Origin: JAAYTY01 sp964569245
Lineage (GTDB): Bacteria > Fermentibacterota > Fermentibacteria > Fermentibacterales > Fermentibacteraceae
DNA length: 64,000 nucleotides
Direction of reading: 5' to 3'
Assembly (NCBI GenBank): GCA_964569245.1
Contig: CAZMTK010000002.1
Span: 186,001 to 250,000 of the forward strand
A program made the position numbers and the translations under genes. A model generated the notes under the pieces. The model saw nothing but the letters and a program-made list of their open reading frames with translations. It did not search any database and was not told where the DNA came from. This document shows positions 8,931-16,952 of this stretch, one piece after another; the stretch's first letter is position 1, and the number at the start of each line of letters is the position of its first letter.

Positions 8931-9084
8931 AAATAGCGACTATAATAGGGTCAGAGCCAGTTCCCCGACATAGGGATCAACCCGATGCGGCAAGCACCGA
9001 ACAAGGGACTACGGACGAAGACGGTCGCCGGTCGAATGTACGCAGAGGCAGGAACGTCGGATCGTGCCAGCATGCGGCATCTTG

Positions 9085-9444
9085 CTAGCACTCGCCCTTC
9101 AGAAGCTTCTCTGCCGTTTCTGCGTCGATTTCCCCTGCCCGGAGTCTCCTCAGCACCCTGAGGGGATCCGGAGGCTCGGGTGCCTGGCCCAGATGCTGGA
9201 ACAGCACCTCGACTCTAGCCCGGGCCGTGGGATAGGACACCTTCATCTCCCGCTGGACATCCTTCAGATTGCCCCTGGCTTTAAGGAAGAGGTCGAAGAC
9301 CCGTCTGTTGTCCGAATCGAGGCGGCATACCGGGCACGGCTCGTATTCGCCGGTGACCTCTGAGCCGCATGAGGGGCACGCAAGCTTCACCACCACCAGC
9401 TCTCCGCCGCAGGAAGGGCACCTGGGGGGAACTCCGACCGGCAT
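9085..9444 (-). CDS. DUF2089 zinc-ribbon/HTH protein
   Basis: A protein of 119 residues. The N-terminus has paired CxxC motifs (CPSCGGEL, CPSCGSEV) plus a third pair (CPVC), expected to bind zinc. The middle FLKARGNLKDVQREMKVSYP is the helix-turn-helix core of DUF2089 proteins, followed by an EIDAETAEKLLKG tail similar to the SHOCT-like start of its neighbour. It begins one base after the stop of the repeat-rich gene at 9446-10381, so the two are one transcript. DUF2089 proteins are thought to be transcriptional regulators; its target here is unknown, and autoregulation of the pair is a reasonable guess. Confidence 0.88.
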   Translation of the reverse strand: MPVGVPPRCPSCGGELVVVKLACPSCGSEVTGEYEPCPVCRLDSDNRRVFDLFLKARGNLKDVQREMKVSYPTARARVEVLFQHLGQAPEPPDPLRVLRRLRAGEIDAETAEKLLKGEC

Positions 9445-9445
9445 G

Positions 9446-10381
9446 TCACTTCCCCCCCAGCTCGATGTCGCCGCCCATGGACTTGAGTCTGATCTCCGAT
9501 GCTGGCTCCCTTTCTGGACCTACGACAGCCTCTGCTTTCACGCCCGGGCAGCTCTTCGTGCGAGCTACCTTCCCCAGCGAATCGGGGATTTCGATGGTGC
9601 CTCCCATCGTCGTTGCCGATATCCTGGCGGGGACCGACTTCGGGATGGCGATCCCGATATCCCCTCCCATGGTCGTGCCGGCACCGCGGCCCTGCCAGCC
9701 TTCCGGCACGTCGATCCGTATGTCGCCGCCCATCGTTGTCACCGAAAAATCGGCCTTCAGCCCGGATGCCTCGATGTCTCCGCCCATGGTCTTGGCGTCG
9801 AGCCTGCATCCGAGGTTCTCCACGGTCATGTCCCCGCCCTTTGTCAGCACAGTGAGGTTCGAGACCGTGGCAGGGACATCGACTTCCAGATCGTCTTCGG
9901 GCCAGCTGAGGATGTACCTGTCACCCATTTTGTACACCTTCACACCTCCAGCCCCGGTTCCACCGAAACGGCACACCGGACCCTCGATGCCCCTGAGGAT
10001 CACATTCCCTCCCTTGGACCGCCTGAAACCCCTGTTCCGCACAAGCAACCCGGAGCCAGCCTCGATCTCGAAGGACATTTCGGCAGCCGCAAGCTCCTGC
10101 GCCCCCTCCTCGTCCTCCTTTACAACCATCACGTTCTGAACGCCCTCCATGGCCTCGTGCACCGCCTCGTGGACCATGGGCCCTATGCCTGCGAGAGCCT
10201 GGCCCACACCCGAGAACGCGTCGGGACGCATGAAATGATGGAAAGTCCTCGGCCTGCTGCGTTCGGCTTCGGCACGCCTGCGCTCGCCCTCGTCGAGAGC
10301 CCTGAGGAGCTTCTCGGCATCATCCACTGTGATGATCTTCTCGGCAAGCATTCTGAGGATTTCTTTCCTTTCCTCACTCAT
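9446..10381 (-). CDS. SHOCT-like/DUF4097-type repeat protein
   Basis: The protein has 311 residues. The first ~35 (ILRMLAEKIITVDDAEKLL) form a SHOCT-like helical module that recurs at the end of the DUF2089 partner. The C-terminal half is a beta-solenoid-like run with five MGG-centred repeats spaced about 20-60 residues apart (KTMGGDIEA, TTMGGDIRI, TTMGGDIGI, TTMGGTIEI, KSMGGDIEL), as in DUF4097 putative adhesins. No signal peptide is seen, so it is probably cytoplasmic. It sits behind a near-consensus sigma-70 promoter and a strong AAGGAGG ribosome site, suggesting high expression. The function is not known; similar pairs in other genomes are associated with envelope-stress regulators. Confidence 0.8.
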   Translation of the reverse strand: MSEERKEILRMLAEKIITVDDAEKLLRALDEGERRRAEAERSRPRTFHHFMRPDAFSGVGQALAGIGPMVHEAVHEAMEGVQNVMVVKEDEEGAQELAAAEMSFEIEAGSGLLVRNRGFRRSKGGNVILRGIEGPVCRFGGTGAGGVKVYKMGDRYILSWPEDDLEVDVPATVSNLTVLTKGGDMTVENLGCRLDAKTMGGDIEASGLKADFSVTTMGGDIRIDVPEGWQGRGAGTTMGGDIGIAIPKSVPARISATTMGGTIEIPDSLGKVARTKSCPGVKAEAVVGPEREPASEIRLKSMGGDIELGGK

Positions 10382-10413
10382 CAGGATCCTCCTTTGGTAA
10401 TGGAACCTGATAA

Positions 10414-10442
10414 AATATAAAGTCTTGTTTCTATATTGTCAA
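10414..10442 (-). promoter_or_regulatory. sigma-70 promoter for the SHOCT-like/DUF2089 operon
   Basis: On the minus strand TTGACA (10442-10437) is followed after exactly 17 bases by TATATT (10419-10414). The start codon of the SHOCT-like gene follows about 30 bases downstream, behind AAGGAGG. This is the clearest promoter in the window. Confidence 0.75.
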
Positions 10443-10518
10443 GAAATGAATTGCGCCTTTGGCTATCCGAACATCTCGTTGCTCTTCAACTCCTTGAAAA
10501 GGCCTGAATTGGGCCGGA

Positions 10519-11451
10519 TCAGAGCGGCGGCGGGATCTCCATGTCCGGGGTGTACACGACGACCTGGTTCCTGCCCTGCCTCTTGGCTTCGTAGAGGGCC
10601 TTGTCGGCCCTGCGGAAGATCGTGTCCAGATCTTTTTCCGGCGGCGATCCAGGGTTGTGGATTCCGAAGCTGCAGGTGATCCTGGCGGAATTCTTCCGGT
10701 CGAGCTTGAACTCGTACTCGGCCACCCTCAGCCTCGTCATCTCCGCCCGGACGGCGGCAATTCCCGGTTCGTCATCGAACACAGCGGCAAGGAACTCCTC
10801 GCCGCCGATCCTTGCTATCATTCCGCTGCCGTGGAACCCTCCTGACAGTATCCCTGCGAAATCCTTGAGCACCTTGTCGCCGGCCTCGTGCCCCCACGTG
10901 TCGTTGATCTCCTTGAACCGGTCGATATCCGCGATGATCAGGCTGTACCGCCCCTGCTTGTCCGGCGCGAGATCTCCCAGGTCGTCGAATATCGCCCGCC
11001 TGTTCAGGAGCCCTGTAAGCGGATCGGTCCTCGACGCCAGCGTGAGGGACCTGTTCGCCGTCTCCAGCTTCTGCTGCAGCTCGAGAATCCTCCTGCCCGT
11101 GCGCACCCTGACGTAGAGCTCGTCCGGCGACGACAGCGGCTTGGTGATGTAGTCGTCGGCGCCCCGGGATATCCCTTCTATCACCTCGGCCTTCTCGGTC
11201 TTCGAGGTCAGCAGTATGAAATAGATGTAAGGCCTGTTCTCGCCCTCCCGGGTCCGCTCGATGACCTCGACCCCCTCCAGCCCGGGCATCATCCAGTCCA
11301 TCACTGCGAGTCTCGGGGGGTCCGGCGTGGACAGCAGTGCGAGCGCTTCGTTCCCGTCGCATGCCTGCTGCACTTCGTAGCCCCTCTTCGCGAGAAGCGC
11401 GGAGATGAGGGTTCGGGAGGTCAGGTCATCGTCGGCGACGAGGACCTTCAT
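10519..11451 (-). CDS. response regulator with REC and GGDEF domains (diguanylate cyclase)
   Basis: The 310 residues comprise a REC domain at about 1-120 with acidic pocket DDD at 7-9, phospho-acceptor Asp52 and Lys104. A linker helix leads to a GGDEF domain whose signature is GGEEF at 216-220. The active signature suggests it makes cyclic di-GMP when phosphorylated. The inhibitory RxxD site normally five residues before the signature is absent (HGSGMIAR instead), so product feedback may be lost. It starts in a 4-bp ATGA overlap with the hybrid kinase gene upstream, which is its obvious phospho-donor. Confidence 0.93.
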   Translation of the reverse strand: MKVLVADDDLTSRTLISALLAKRGYEVQQACDGNEALALLSTPDPPRLAVMDWMMPGLEGVEVIERTREGENRPYIYFILLTSKTEKAEVIEGISRGADDYITKPLSSPDELYVRVRTGRRILELQQKLETANRSLTLASRTDPLTGLLNRRAIFDDLGDLAPDKQGRYSLIIADIDRFKEINDTWGHEAGDKVLKDFAGILSGGFHGSGMIARIGGEEFLAAVFDDEPGIAAVRAEMTRLRVAEYEFKLDRKNSARITCSFGIHNPGSPPEKDLDTIFRRADKALYEAKRQGRNQVVVYTPDMEIPPPL

Positions 11452-14429
11452 GCCCCCTCGCCCGGAGGCTGGGTGGAGAAGGGAAGACCTCTGGATATGC
11501 CTGACTGCACACGGGAGAATTCAGTCTGGAGCAGTGCGAAGGCACTCTCGGCCGAGCGCTTAGAGCCTGTGCCGGCAGCTATCTCGAGTGACCGCGCTAT
11601 CTCGCTCATGCCTTTGGCAGCAGCGTTCGCGGAAGCTCCCTTCAGAGTGTGGGCGAGCCTCCTCACCTGGTCCAGGTCGCCGGCCTCCAGAAGTTCCCGC
11701 ACCTTCAGAATCTGGTCGTTCGAATCGCGGGCGAAGATTTCGAGTATCTGCACGGCCAGGTCCGAGTCGCCGGCCACCCTCTCGAGGAGGTCAAGCCAGT
11801 CTATGGGACCGAGCGTATCGGGAATGTGCTGGGCTGACTGCTGCTCATGCACCGCCGTCTCAGGCAGCCAGCGATCGAGCACGGCGGAGAGGCTCGCCGG
11901 GCTGATGGGCTTCGGCAGATAGTCGTTCATTCCGGCTTCCAGGCATTTCTGCCTGTCGCCCTCCATCGCGTTCGCTGTCATCGCGATTACGGGAATTACC
12001 CGGAGGGCGAGGGGCATCTCCTCCGATCTTATCGCTCGAGTCGTCTCGTAACCGTCCATCAGGGGCATCTGGCAGTCCATGAGCACGAGGCTGTACTCTC
12101 CGCTCTTGAGCGCCTCCAGTGCGTCCCTCCCGTTTTCAGCGATGTCGGCACGGTAGCCGAGCTTTCCCAGCATGGCCGCCGCAACCTTCTGATTGACCTG
12201 GTTGTCCTCGGCGATGAGAATCCTGAGACGCCTCCTGGCGTTCTCCTTGATGCTGTACTGAGTGACGATCGGCGTCTCCTCGGAGCCCGGCTCGACCTCC
12301 AGCCCTGCCACCGTTACCAGGCAGTCGTAGAGCACCGACTGCTTCACGGGCTTCGTGAGGTATGCCGAGAAGCCGGATCTGGCTAGCCTCCGAGCATCGC
12401 CCCTCACGCCCAGCGAGGTCATGAGCACGACCCTGGTGCCCTTGAGCAGGGGGTCGGAGAGAATCCTCGTACCGAGGGTCTCGCCGTCAACGCTCGGCAT
12501 CTGCTTGTCCAGTATCGCAATCTTGAACGGATCTCCCTCCGCTGCAGCCGAGTAGAGCTTCTCCAGCGCGAGATCGGAGGTCTCTGCCTCTTCGTGCCGG
12601 CATCCCCAGGAGCCCAGGAGAAGCGACATCAGCCTGCGGTTCGTGCGGTTGTCGTCGACCGCGAGCACCCTCAGCCCCTCTATGCTGGTCAGTCCGGCAT
12701 GCACTGCCCTGTGCACGCCCTGCTTCTGGAAAGTGATCTCGCACCAGAAGGTCGATCCGGCGCCCTCCTTGCTCTCGGCTCCGATCCTGCCGTTCATCAG
12801 CTCGACGAGGTGCTTGCAGATGGACAGCCCCAGCCCCGTGCCTCCGAACTTGCGCGTCGTCGAGGCGTCAGCCTGCGAGAAGGGCTCGAACAGCCTGGGG
12901 ATCTGCTGCTGATCGATGCCTATCCCGGTATCCCTCACCTCGAACCTGATCGTAGCCCGATTCTCCGTCTCCTGGACGAGCTGAGCCTCGACGGCCACTT
13001 CGCCCTTGAGGGTGAACTTTATGCCGTTGCCGATGAGGTTGACGAGTATCTGGCGAAGCCTCCCCGGATCACCTCTCAGCAGCGATGGAACTTCGGGATC
13101 CACCGTGCAGATGAGCTCCAGACCCTTCTCCTGGGCGCGGAGAGCCAGGGGATCTGCGAGATCCTCCACCAGGGCGCGCAGGTCGAAGTCTATGATCTCG
13201 AGGTCCATCCGGCCGGCCTCGATCTTCGAGTAGTCCAGAATGTCGTTCACTATGCCCATCAGGAGGTCGCCGCTGCTTCTTATGGTTTCGGCATATTCCC
13301 TCTGCTCCAGGGTCAGTTCGGTATTCAGCAGGACCCCTGTCATTCCGATCACGCCGTTCAGGGGAGTTCTGATCTCATGGCTCATGTTCGCGAGAAACTC
13401 GCTCTTGGCCTGGCTCGATCCGAGGGCGTCGTTCGCCGCCTGTTCAGCTATCTGGAGTGCGGTCTCGAGCTGCCGGCTGGTCTTTTCGGCGTCCTCCTTC
13501 GCTCTGCGGAGGGCTTCCTCAGTGCTCGCCCTGCAGGCCTCCGCGCGAAGATTGGCAATGGCGAATGAAACGTCGCCGGCTACCTCCGCGAAGAGCTCCT
13601 GCTCCTCCGCATCTTCCGCGAGAGATCCCGGAATCGACACGCCCATCACCCCGAAGAGCTCTCCGCCGCTCTCCAGCCTGATGGCCAGACTCCTGCTGGC
13701 GGTGTCCTTCCCGAGCAGAGGGCAGCCCTGGCAGGTCTCCGACGGTCGCGGGATGGCGATCACTCCGCTCCTGCACATGGCCATGCCGGCACAGGCGTTC
13801 ATCCTCCCCGCCTCGAACATCGTTCTCATCTCGTTCTCGCATGGTCCCAGCCCGCACGACTCGAAGCCCTCGAAACGCCCCTCGGCCGTCAACAGGAGTA
13901 TCCAGGTGTTGTTGTAGCTGCGGCTTGTGGTCAGGTTGCAGCACACCTCGCGCACGAGCCTGGTCTTGTCGCGCTCGCGGGTGATCACGCTGCTCACGTT
14001 CCGCATCGATCGAAGTACGCCGTTCAGGTGCTCGATGCGCATCTCCGCACGGCGGCGCGCCGTGACATCGCGCACGAAGCCCTCGATTCCGTTCACGCGG
14101 CCCTTCTCGTCGCGGATGAGGCCTGCGGTCGTCTCGGCCAGGATATGAGAGCCATCCTTCGTCCGGAGCTCGACAGGGTAGTCCCGAACAGACCATTCAG
14201 TGCCGAGGGCCTCGAGAAACTCCCGGGCCGCGCAGGGTGAGATGAAGAGGTCTCTGGAGAGATCCAGGCCGGTCATCTCGCCGGGAGCGGCATACCCGAA
14301 AAGCCTTGCTCCGGCCCTGTTGACGAAGGTTATGCGACCGCTCTCGTCGGTCATGTAGAAGACCTCGAGCATGTTGTCGAGGATGTGTGCCAGGTCCAGC
14401 TCCTGTGGCTGGCCGTCCAGGCGCGGCAT
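11448..14429 (-). CDS. hybrid sensor histidine kinase: PAS-GAF-HisKA-HATPase-REC-REC-HPt
   Basis: The protein has 993 residues from the ATG at 14429 (ribosome site GGGAGGGG). A PAS domain spans about 12-125 and a cysteine-rich GAF-like domain about 140-295, with clusters CGLGPC, CAGMAMC and CQGCPL. These are followed by a coiled coil, HisKA with His351 (MSHEIRTPLNG), and the ATPase with GNGIKF, DTGIGI and GGTGLGLSI. Two receiver domains have Asp641 and Asp785, and the C-terminal HPt has His927 (AHTLKGAS). No membrane helix is seen, so it senses a cytoplasmic signal. This is a BarA-like phosphorelay that should end on the REC-GGDEF protein encoded next in the operon. The cysteines could bind a metal or sense redox, which is only a suggestion. 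Confidence 0.93.
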   Translation of the reverse strand: MPRLDGQPQELDLAHILDNMLEVFYMTDESGRITFVNRAGARLFGYAAPGEMTGLDLSRDLFISPCAAREFLEALGTEWSVRDYPVELRTKDGSHILAETTAGLIRDEKGRVNGIEGFVRDVTARRRAEMRIEHLNGVLRSMRNVSSVITRERDKTRLVREVCCNLTTSRSYNNTWILLLTAEGRFEGFESCGLGPCENEMRTMFEAGRMNACAGMAMCRSGVIAIPRPSETCQGCPLLGKDTASRSLAIRLESGGELFGVMGVSIPGSLAEDAEEQELFAEVAGDVSFAIANLRAEACRASTEEALRRAKEDAEKTSRQLETALQIAEQAANDALGSSQAKSEFLANMSHEIRTPLNGVIGMTGVLLNTELTLEQREYAETIRSSGDLLMGIVNDILDYSKIEAGRMDLEIIDFDLRALVEDLADPLALRAQEKGLELICTVDPEVPSLLRGDPGRLRQILVNLIGNGIKFTLKGEVAVEAQLVQETENRATIRFEVRDTGIGIDQQQIPRLFEPFSQADASTTRKFGGTGLGLSICKHLVELMNGRIGAESKEGAGSTFWCEITFQKQGVHRAVHAGLTSIEGLRVLAVDDNRTNRRLMSLLLGSWGCRHEEAETSDLALEKLYSAAAEGDPFKIAILDKQMPSVDGETLGTRILSDPLLKGTRVVLMTSLGVRGDARRLARSGFSAYLTKPVKQSVLYDCLVTVAGLEVEPGSEETPIVTQYSIKENARRRLRILIAEDNQVNQKVAAAMLGKLGYRADIAENGRDALEALKSGEYSLVLMDCQMPLMDGYETTRAIRSEEMPLALRVIPVIAMTANAMEGDRQKCLEAGMNDYLPKPISPASLSAVLDRWLPETAVHEQQSAQHIPDTLGPIDWLDLLERVAGDSDLAVQILEIFARDSNDQILKVRELLEAGDLDQVRRLAHTLKGASANAAAKGMSEIARSLEIAAGTGSKRSAESAFALLQTEFSRVQSGISRGLPFSTQPPGEGA

Positions 14430-14604
14430 CGACCCCTCCCTGATGTGCGAATGTTTGAGAATACAACAAGGCTTCTTGCTTCGCCAGACCGTCCGCTGTT
14501 CCACGGCTCCCGGAGCACGATGCCCCGGATGCGTGATCATTGACGAGTGCATTGATGGAATTCAGTTTCAATCGGATAGACCGACTCGGGGAGGGGGGAG
14601 TGCT

Positions 14605-16788
14605 GTGAAACTGCCGATGGTCCTGCTGGCCCTTTGTGCGGTCCCTTGCGCTGCCGAGCTCTACTCCCTGATGTGCTTCCGGCCGTCGAGTCTCGGCGAG
14701 GCTGAATCCTTTGCAGCACTTGGACTCGACGTTATCCACGTGTACGACGACGGAAGCGCGGACTTCGTGGCGACGGAGTCAGAACTGGAGCTTCTGTCCC
14801 GAACGGGGTTGAGGGCTGATGCCAGGATACTGGATCTCGAGGGCTTCTATGCGTCCCGCTGCGAAGGCAGAAGCATGGGAGGCTACATGACCTGGGCGGA
14901 GCTCCAGTCGTGGATGAACGCCCTGCATGCGGCCCATCCTTCGATCACAAGCGCGCCCACTTCGATCGGAAGCACCATAGAAGGCAGGCCCCAGCTCGTG
15001 GTGAAGATCTCCGCCAACAACAACTTCTCGGCAGACGATCCCTCGATGCCCAACGCGTGGTATGACGGGCTCATCCACGCCCGCGAGGGCGCTTCTATGC
15101 TCAACGTCTGCTCCTTCATGGAGTGGCTATGCGACAACTATGGCCGCAACGGATTCTGCGGCTATCAGGCCACGTGGGTGCTTGAGCACAGGGAACTGTG
15201 GTTCCTGCCCTGCAACAACGTCGACGGGTGGGTCTACAACGAGATGACATACCCCGGCGGTGGCGGCATGTGGCGCAAGAACCGTCGCGACAACGGCGGT
15301 GGGATCTACGGGGTCGACCTGAACAGGAACTGGGCGGTGGACTGGGGCGGCGCGGGATCGAGCAGCAGCCCGTCCAGCGAGACCTACTGCGGCACCGGGC
15401 CCCTGAGCGAGCCCGAGACCGGCAACATCGACGCCTTCTGGCAGACGCACCCGCCCGCTCAGATGCATTCGGATCACACGTACGGCAACATCCTCCTCTG
15501 TCCATGGGGGTGGACGGATCAGCCGACGACCCACGCCGCTGAGTATTCTACGACGGGAGAGATCAAGGCTCAGTGGGGCACCGGGGAGGTCTACGGCCCG
15601 GCGTACACCGTCTCCTATCCAGCAGCGGGCAACACTCGCGACCATGCCTATGCGCTCTACGGCGCGATGTCATGGAATCACGAGACTGGCGGAGACCAAG
15701 CCGGGTTCTGGCCGGCCGCCGACGAGGTGGTTCGGCTCACTCGCAGAAATCTCAGGAGCCATCTTGCCTCGGCCTTCCTCGCCGGCTGTCCATACTCCCC
15801 ACACGTGCCAGGCACTCCTGTGATGGCGGCCATCGGAACGGTCACGCCGAACTTCACGGTGGACTGGTCGGACGTTTCAGGCGCCTCTAGCTATGTCCTC
15901 CAAGAGCTTGCGGGTTACCAGGTGCTCCTGGACGATACCGGGGACTCGGGGCCGTTCACGCTCAGCAACTGGGTCGTTACCGGAAGCGCCTATCACTCGC
16001 CCTCGAGCTGCTATCTCTCCAACGGCACCGGCAGCATGACTTGGAACGGCACTGTGACAGTTCCGGAGAACGGCGGGGGAAGGCTGAGCTTCTGGTCGCA
16101 GTACACCGTCCCGAGCGGCTCCTGCCAGGGCGCTGTATCCGTATCCCCCGACGGAGGAGCGAACTGGTTCTACCTGCAGACCTTCACCAGAACCGACATG
16201 ACCTGGAGGCTGTACATCCACGAGCTGGACGAATGGCAGGGCCAGACGCTGCGATTCCGCTGGGAGACATACGGCTCCTCTGCAGACATGTATGTGGACG
16301 ACATCAGAATCGAAACATGGACCGGGAACTCCTTCATCGAGGACATACCTTCGAGCTCCTTCACTTTCTCCAACCATGCACCCGGGACATACTGGTTCAG
16401 GGCTTTCGCGGTGGACGACTCGTTCGGACCGGGCTGGCCCGCCGTTTCCGTCCAGGCTGTCGTACAGGAAACGGGGATCGGAGGGGGCGACATACCGGTA
16501 GAGCCGTTCGTCACGGCGCTTGGCCCTGTCTTCCCCAATCCCGCAACCAGTACCGCCGTTCTGCAGGTTGGCGTTTCGGGAGGCGACCTTCCGGGTGCCT
16601 CGCTCAGGGTATTCGATGTGTCGGGAAGAGTTGTGGCGGACTTCACGGACCGCATAGCCGCGCCTGGCACGGTCATGCTGTCATGGGACCTCAGAAACGC
16701 AAGCGGAGAGCGCGTGCCCTCCGGGCTGTACATCTTCGTGCTCGACGCGCCCTCATGCACCAGGGTATCCCATGTAATGGTTATCTAG
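14605..16788 (+). CDS. secreted zinc carboxypeptidase (M14) with C-terminal sorting-like domain
   Basis: The protein has 727 residues from a GTG at 14605 preceded by GGGGAGG; the longer frame upstream overlaps the kinase leader. A signal peptide covers about 1-17. The M14 domain shows zinc ligands His158 and Glu161 (HAREG) and His291, substrate-binding NRNW (240-243), and the catalytic Glu360 in a NHETGG motif. A jelly-roll segment with a VYVDDI-type motif follows from about 420. The last ~85 residues (FPNPATS...LRVFDVSGRVV...GLYIFVL) are a FlgD-like/type IX C-terminal domain, pointing to export to the cell surface or medium. It is divergent from the two-component operon. Confidence 0.9.
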   Translation: MKLPMVLLALCAVPCAAELYSLMCFRPSSLGEAESFAALGLDVIHVYDDGSADFVATESELELLSRTGLRADARILDLEGFYASRCEGRSMGGYMTWAELQSWMNALHAAHPSITSAPTSIGSTIEGRPQLVVKISANNNFSADDPSMPNAWYDGLIHAREGASMLNVCSFMEWLCDNYGRNGFCGYQATWVLEHRELWFLPCNNVDGWVYNEMTYPGGGGMWRKNRRDNGGGIYGVDLNRNWAVDWGGAGSSSSPSSETYCGTGPLSEPETGNIDAFWQTHPPAQMHSDHTYGNILLCPWGWTDQPTTHAAEYSTTGEIKAQWGTGEVYGPAYTVSYPAAGNTRDHAYALYGAMSWNHETGGDQAGFWPAADEVVRLTRRNLRSHLASAFLAGCPYSPHVPGTPVMAAIGTVTPNFTVDWSDVSGASSYVLQELAGYQVLLDDTGDSGPFTLSNWVVTGSAYHSPSSCYLSNGTGSMTWNGTVTVPENGGGRLSFWSQYTVPSGSCQGAVSVSPDGGANWFYLQTFTRTDMTWRLYIHELDEWQGQTLRFRWETYGSSADMYVDDIRIETWTGNSFIEDIPSSSFTFSNHAPGTYWFRAFAVDDSFGPGWPAVSVQAVVQETGIGGGDIPVEPFVTALGPVFPNPATSTAVLQVGVSGGDLPGASLRVFDVSGRVVADFTDRIAAPGTVMLSWDLRNASGERVPSGLYIFVLDAPSCTRVSHVMVI

Positions 16789-16806
16789 ACATCAACTTAG
16801 CAACAA

Positions 16807-16952
16807 GGGGTCGGAGTTGATTTCGTTGACTTCGCCCAAGCGGCGCTCTCTCTCCAAGGCATCGTCCTGTTCTAACCCCCGGTGCCGGATCCCGTGCAAC
16901 TATCAGGCAGACATCATGTCTGGGCGAAGTCAACGAAATCAACTCCGACCCC
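16807..16952. mobile_element. 146-bp palindromic mini-element with perfect 32-bp inverted repeats
   Basis: The arms 16807-16838 (GGGGTCGGAGTTGATTTCG ... TTCGCCCA) and 16921-16952 are exact reverse complements over 32 bases, enclosing 82 bases without an open frame. The structure fits a REP/BIME or MITE-like element of the type mobilised in trans by Y1/RAYT transposases; no transposase gene is in the window. The right arm supplies the last codons and TGA stop of murJ. A related solo arm is at 7389-7418. Confidence 0.8.
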
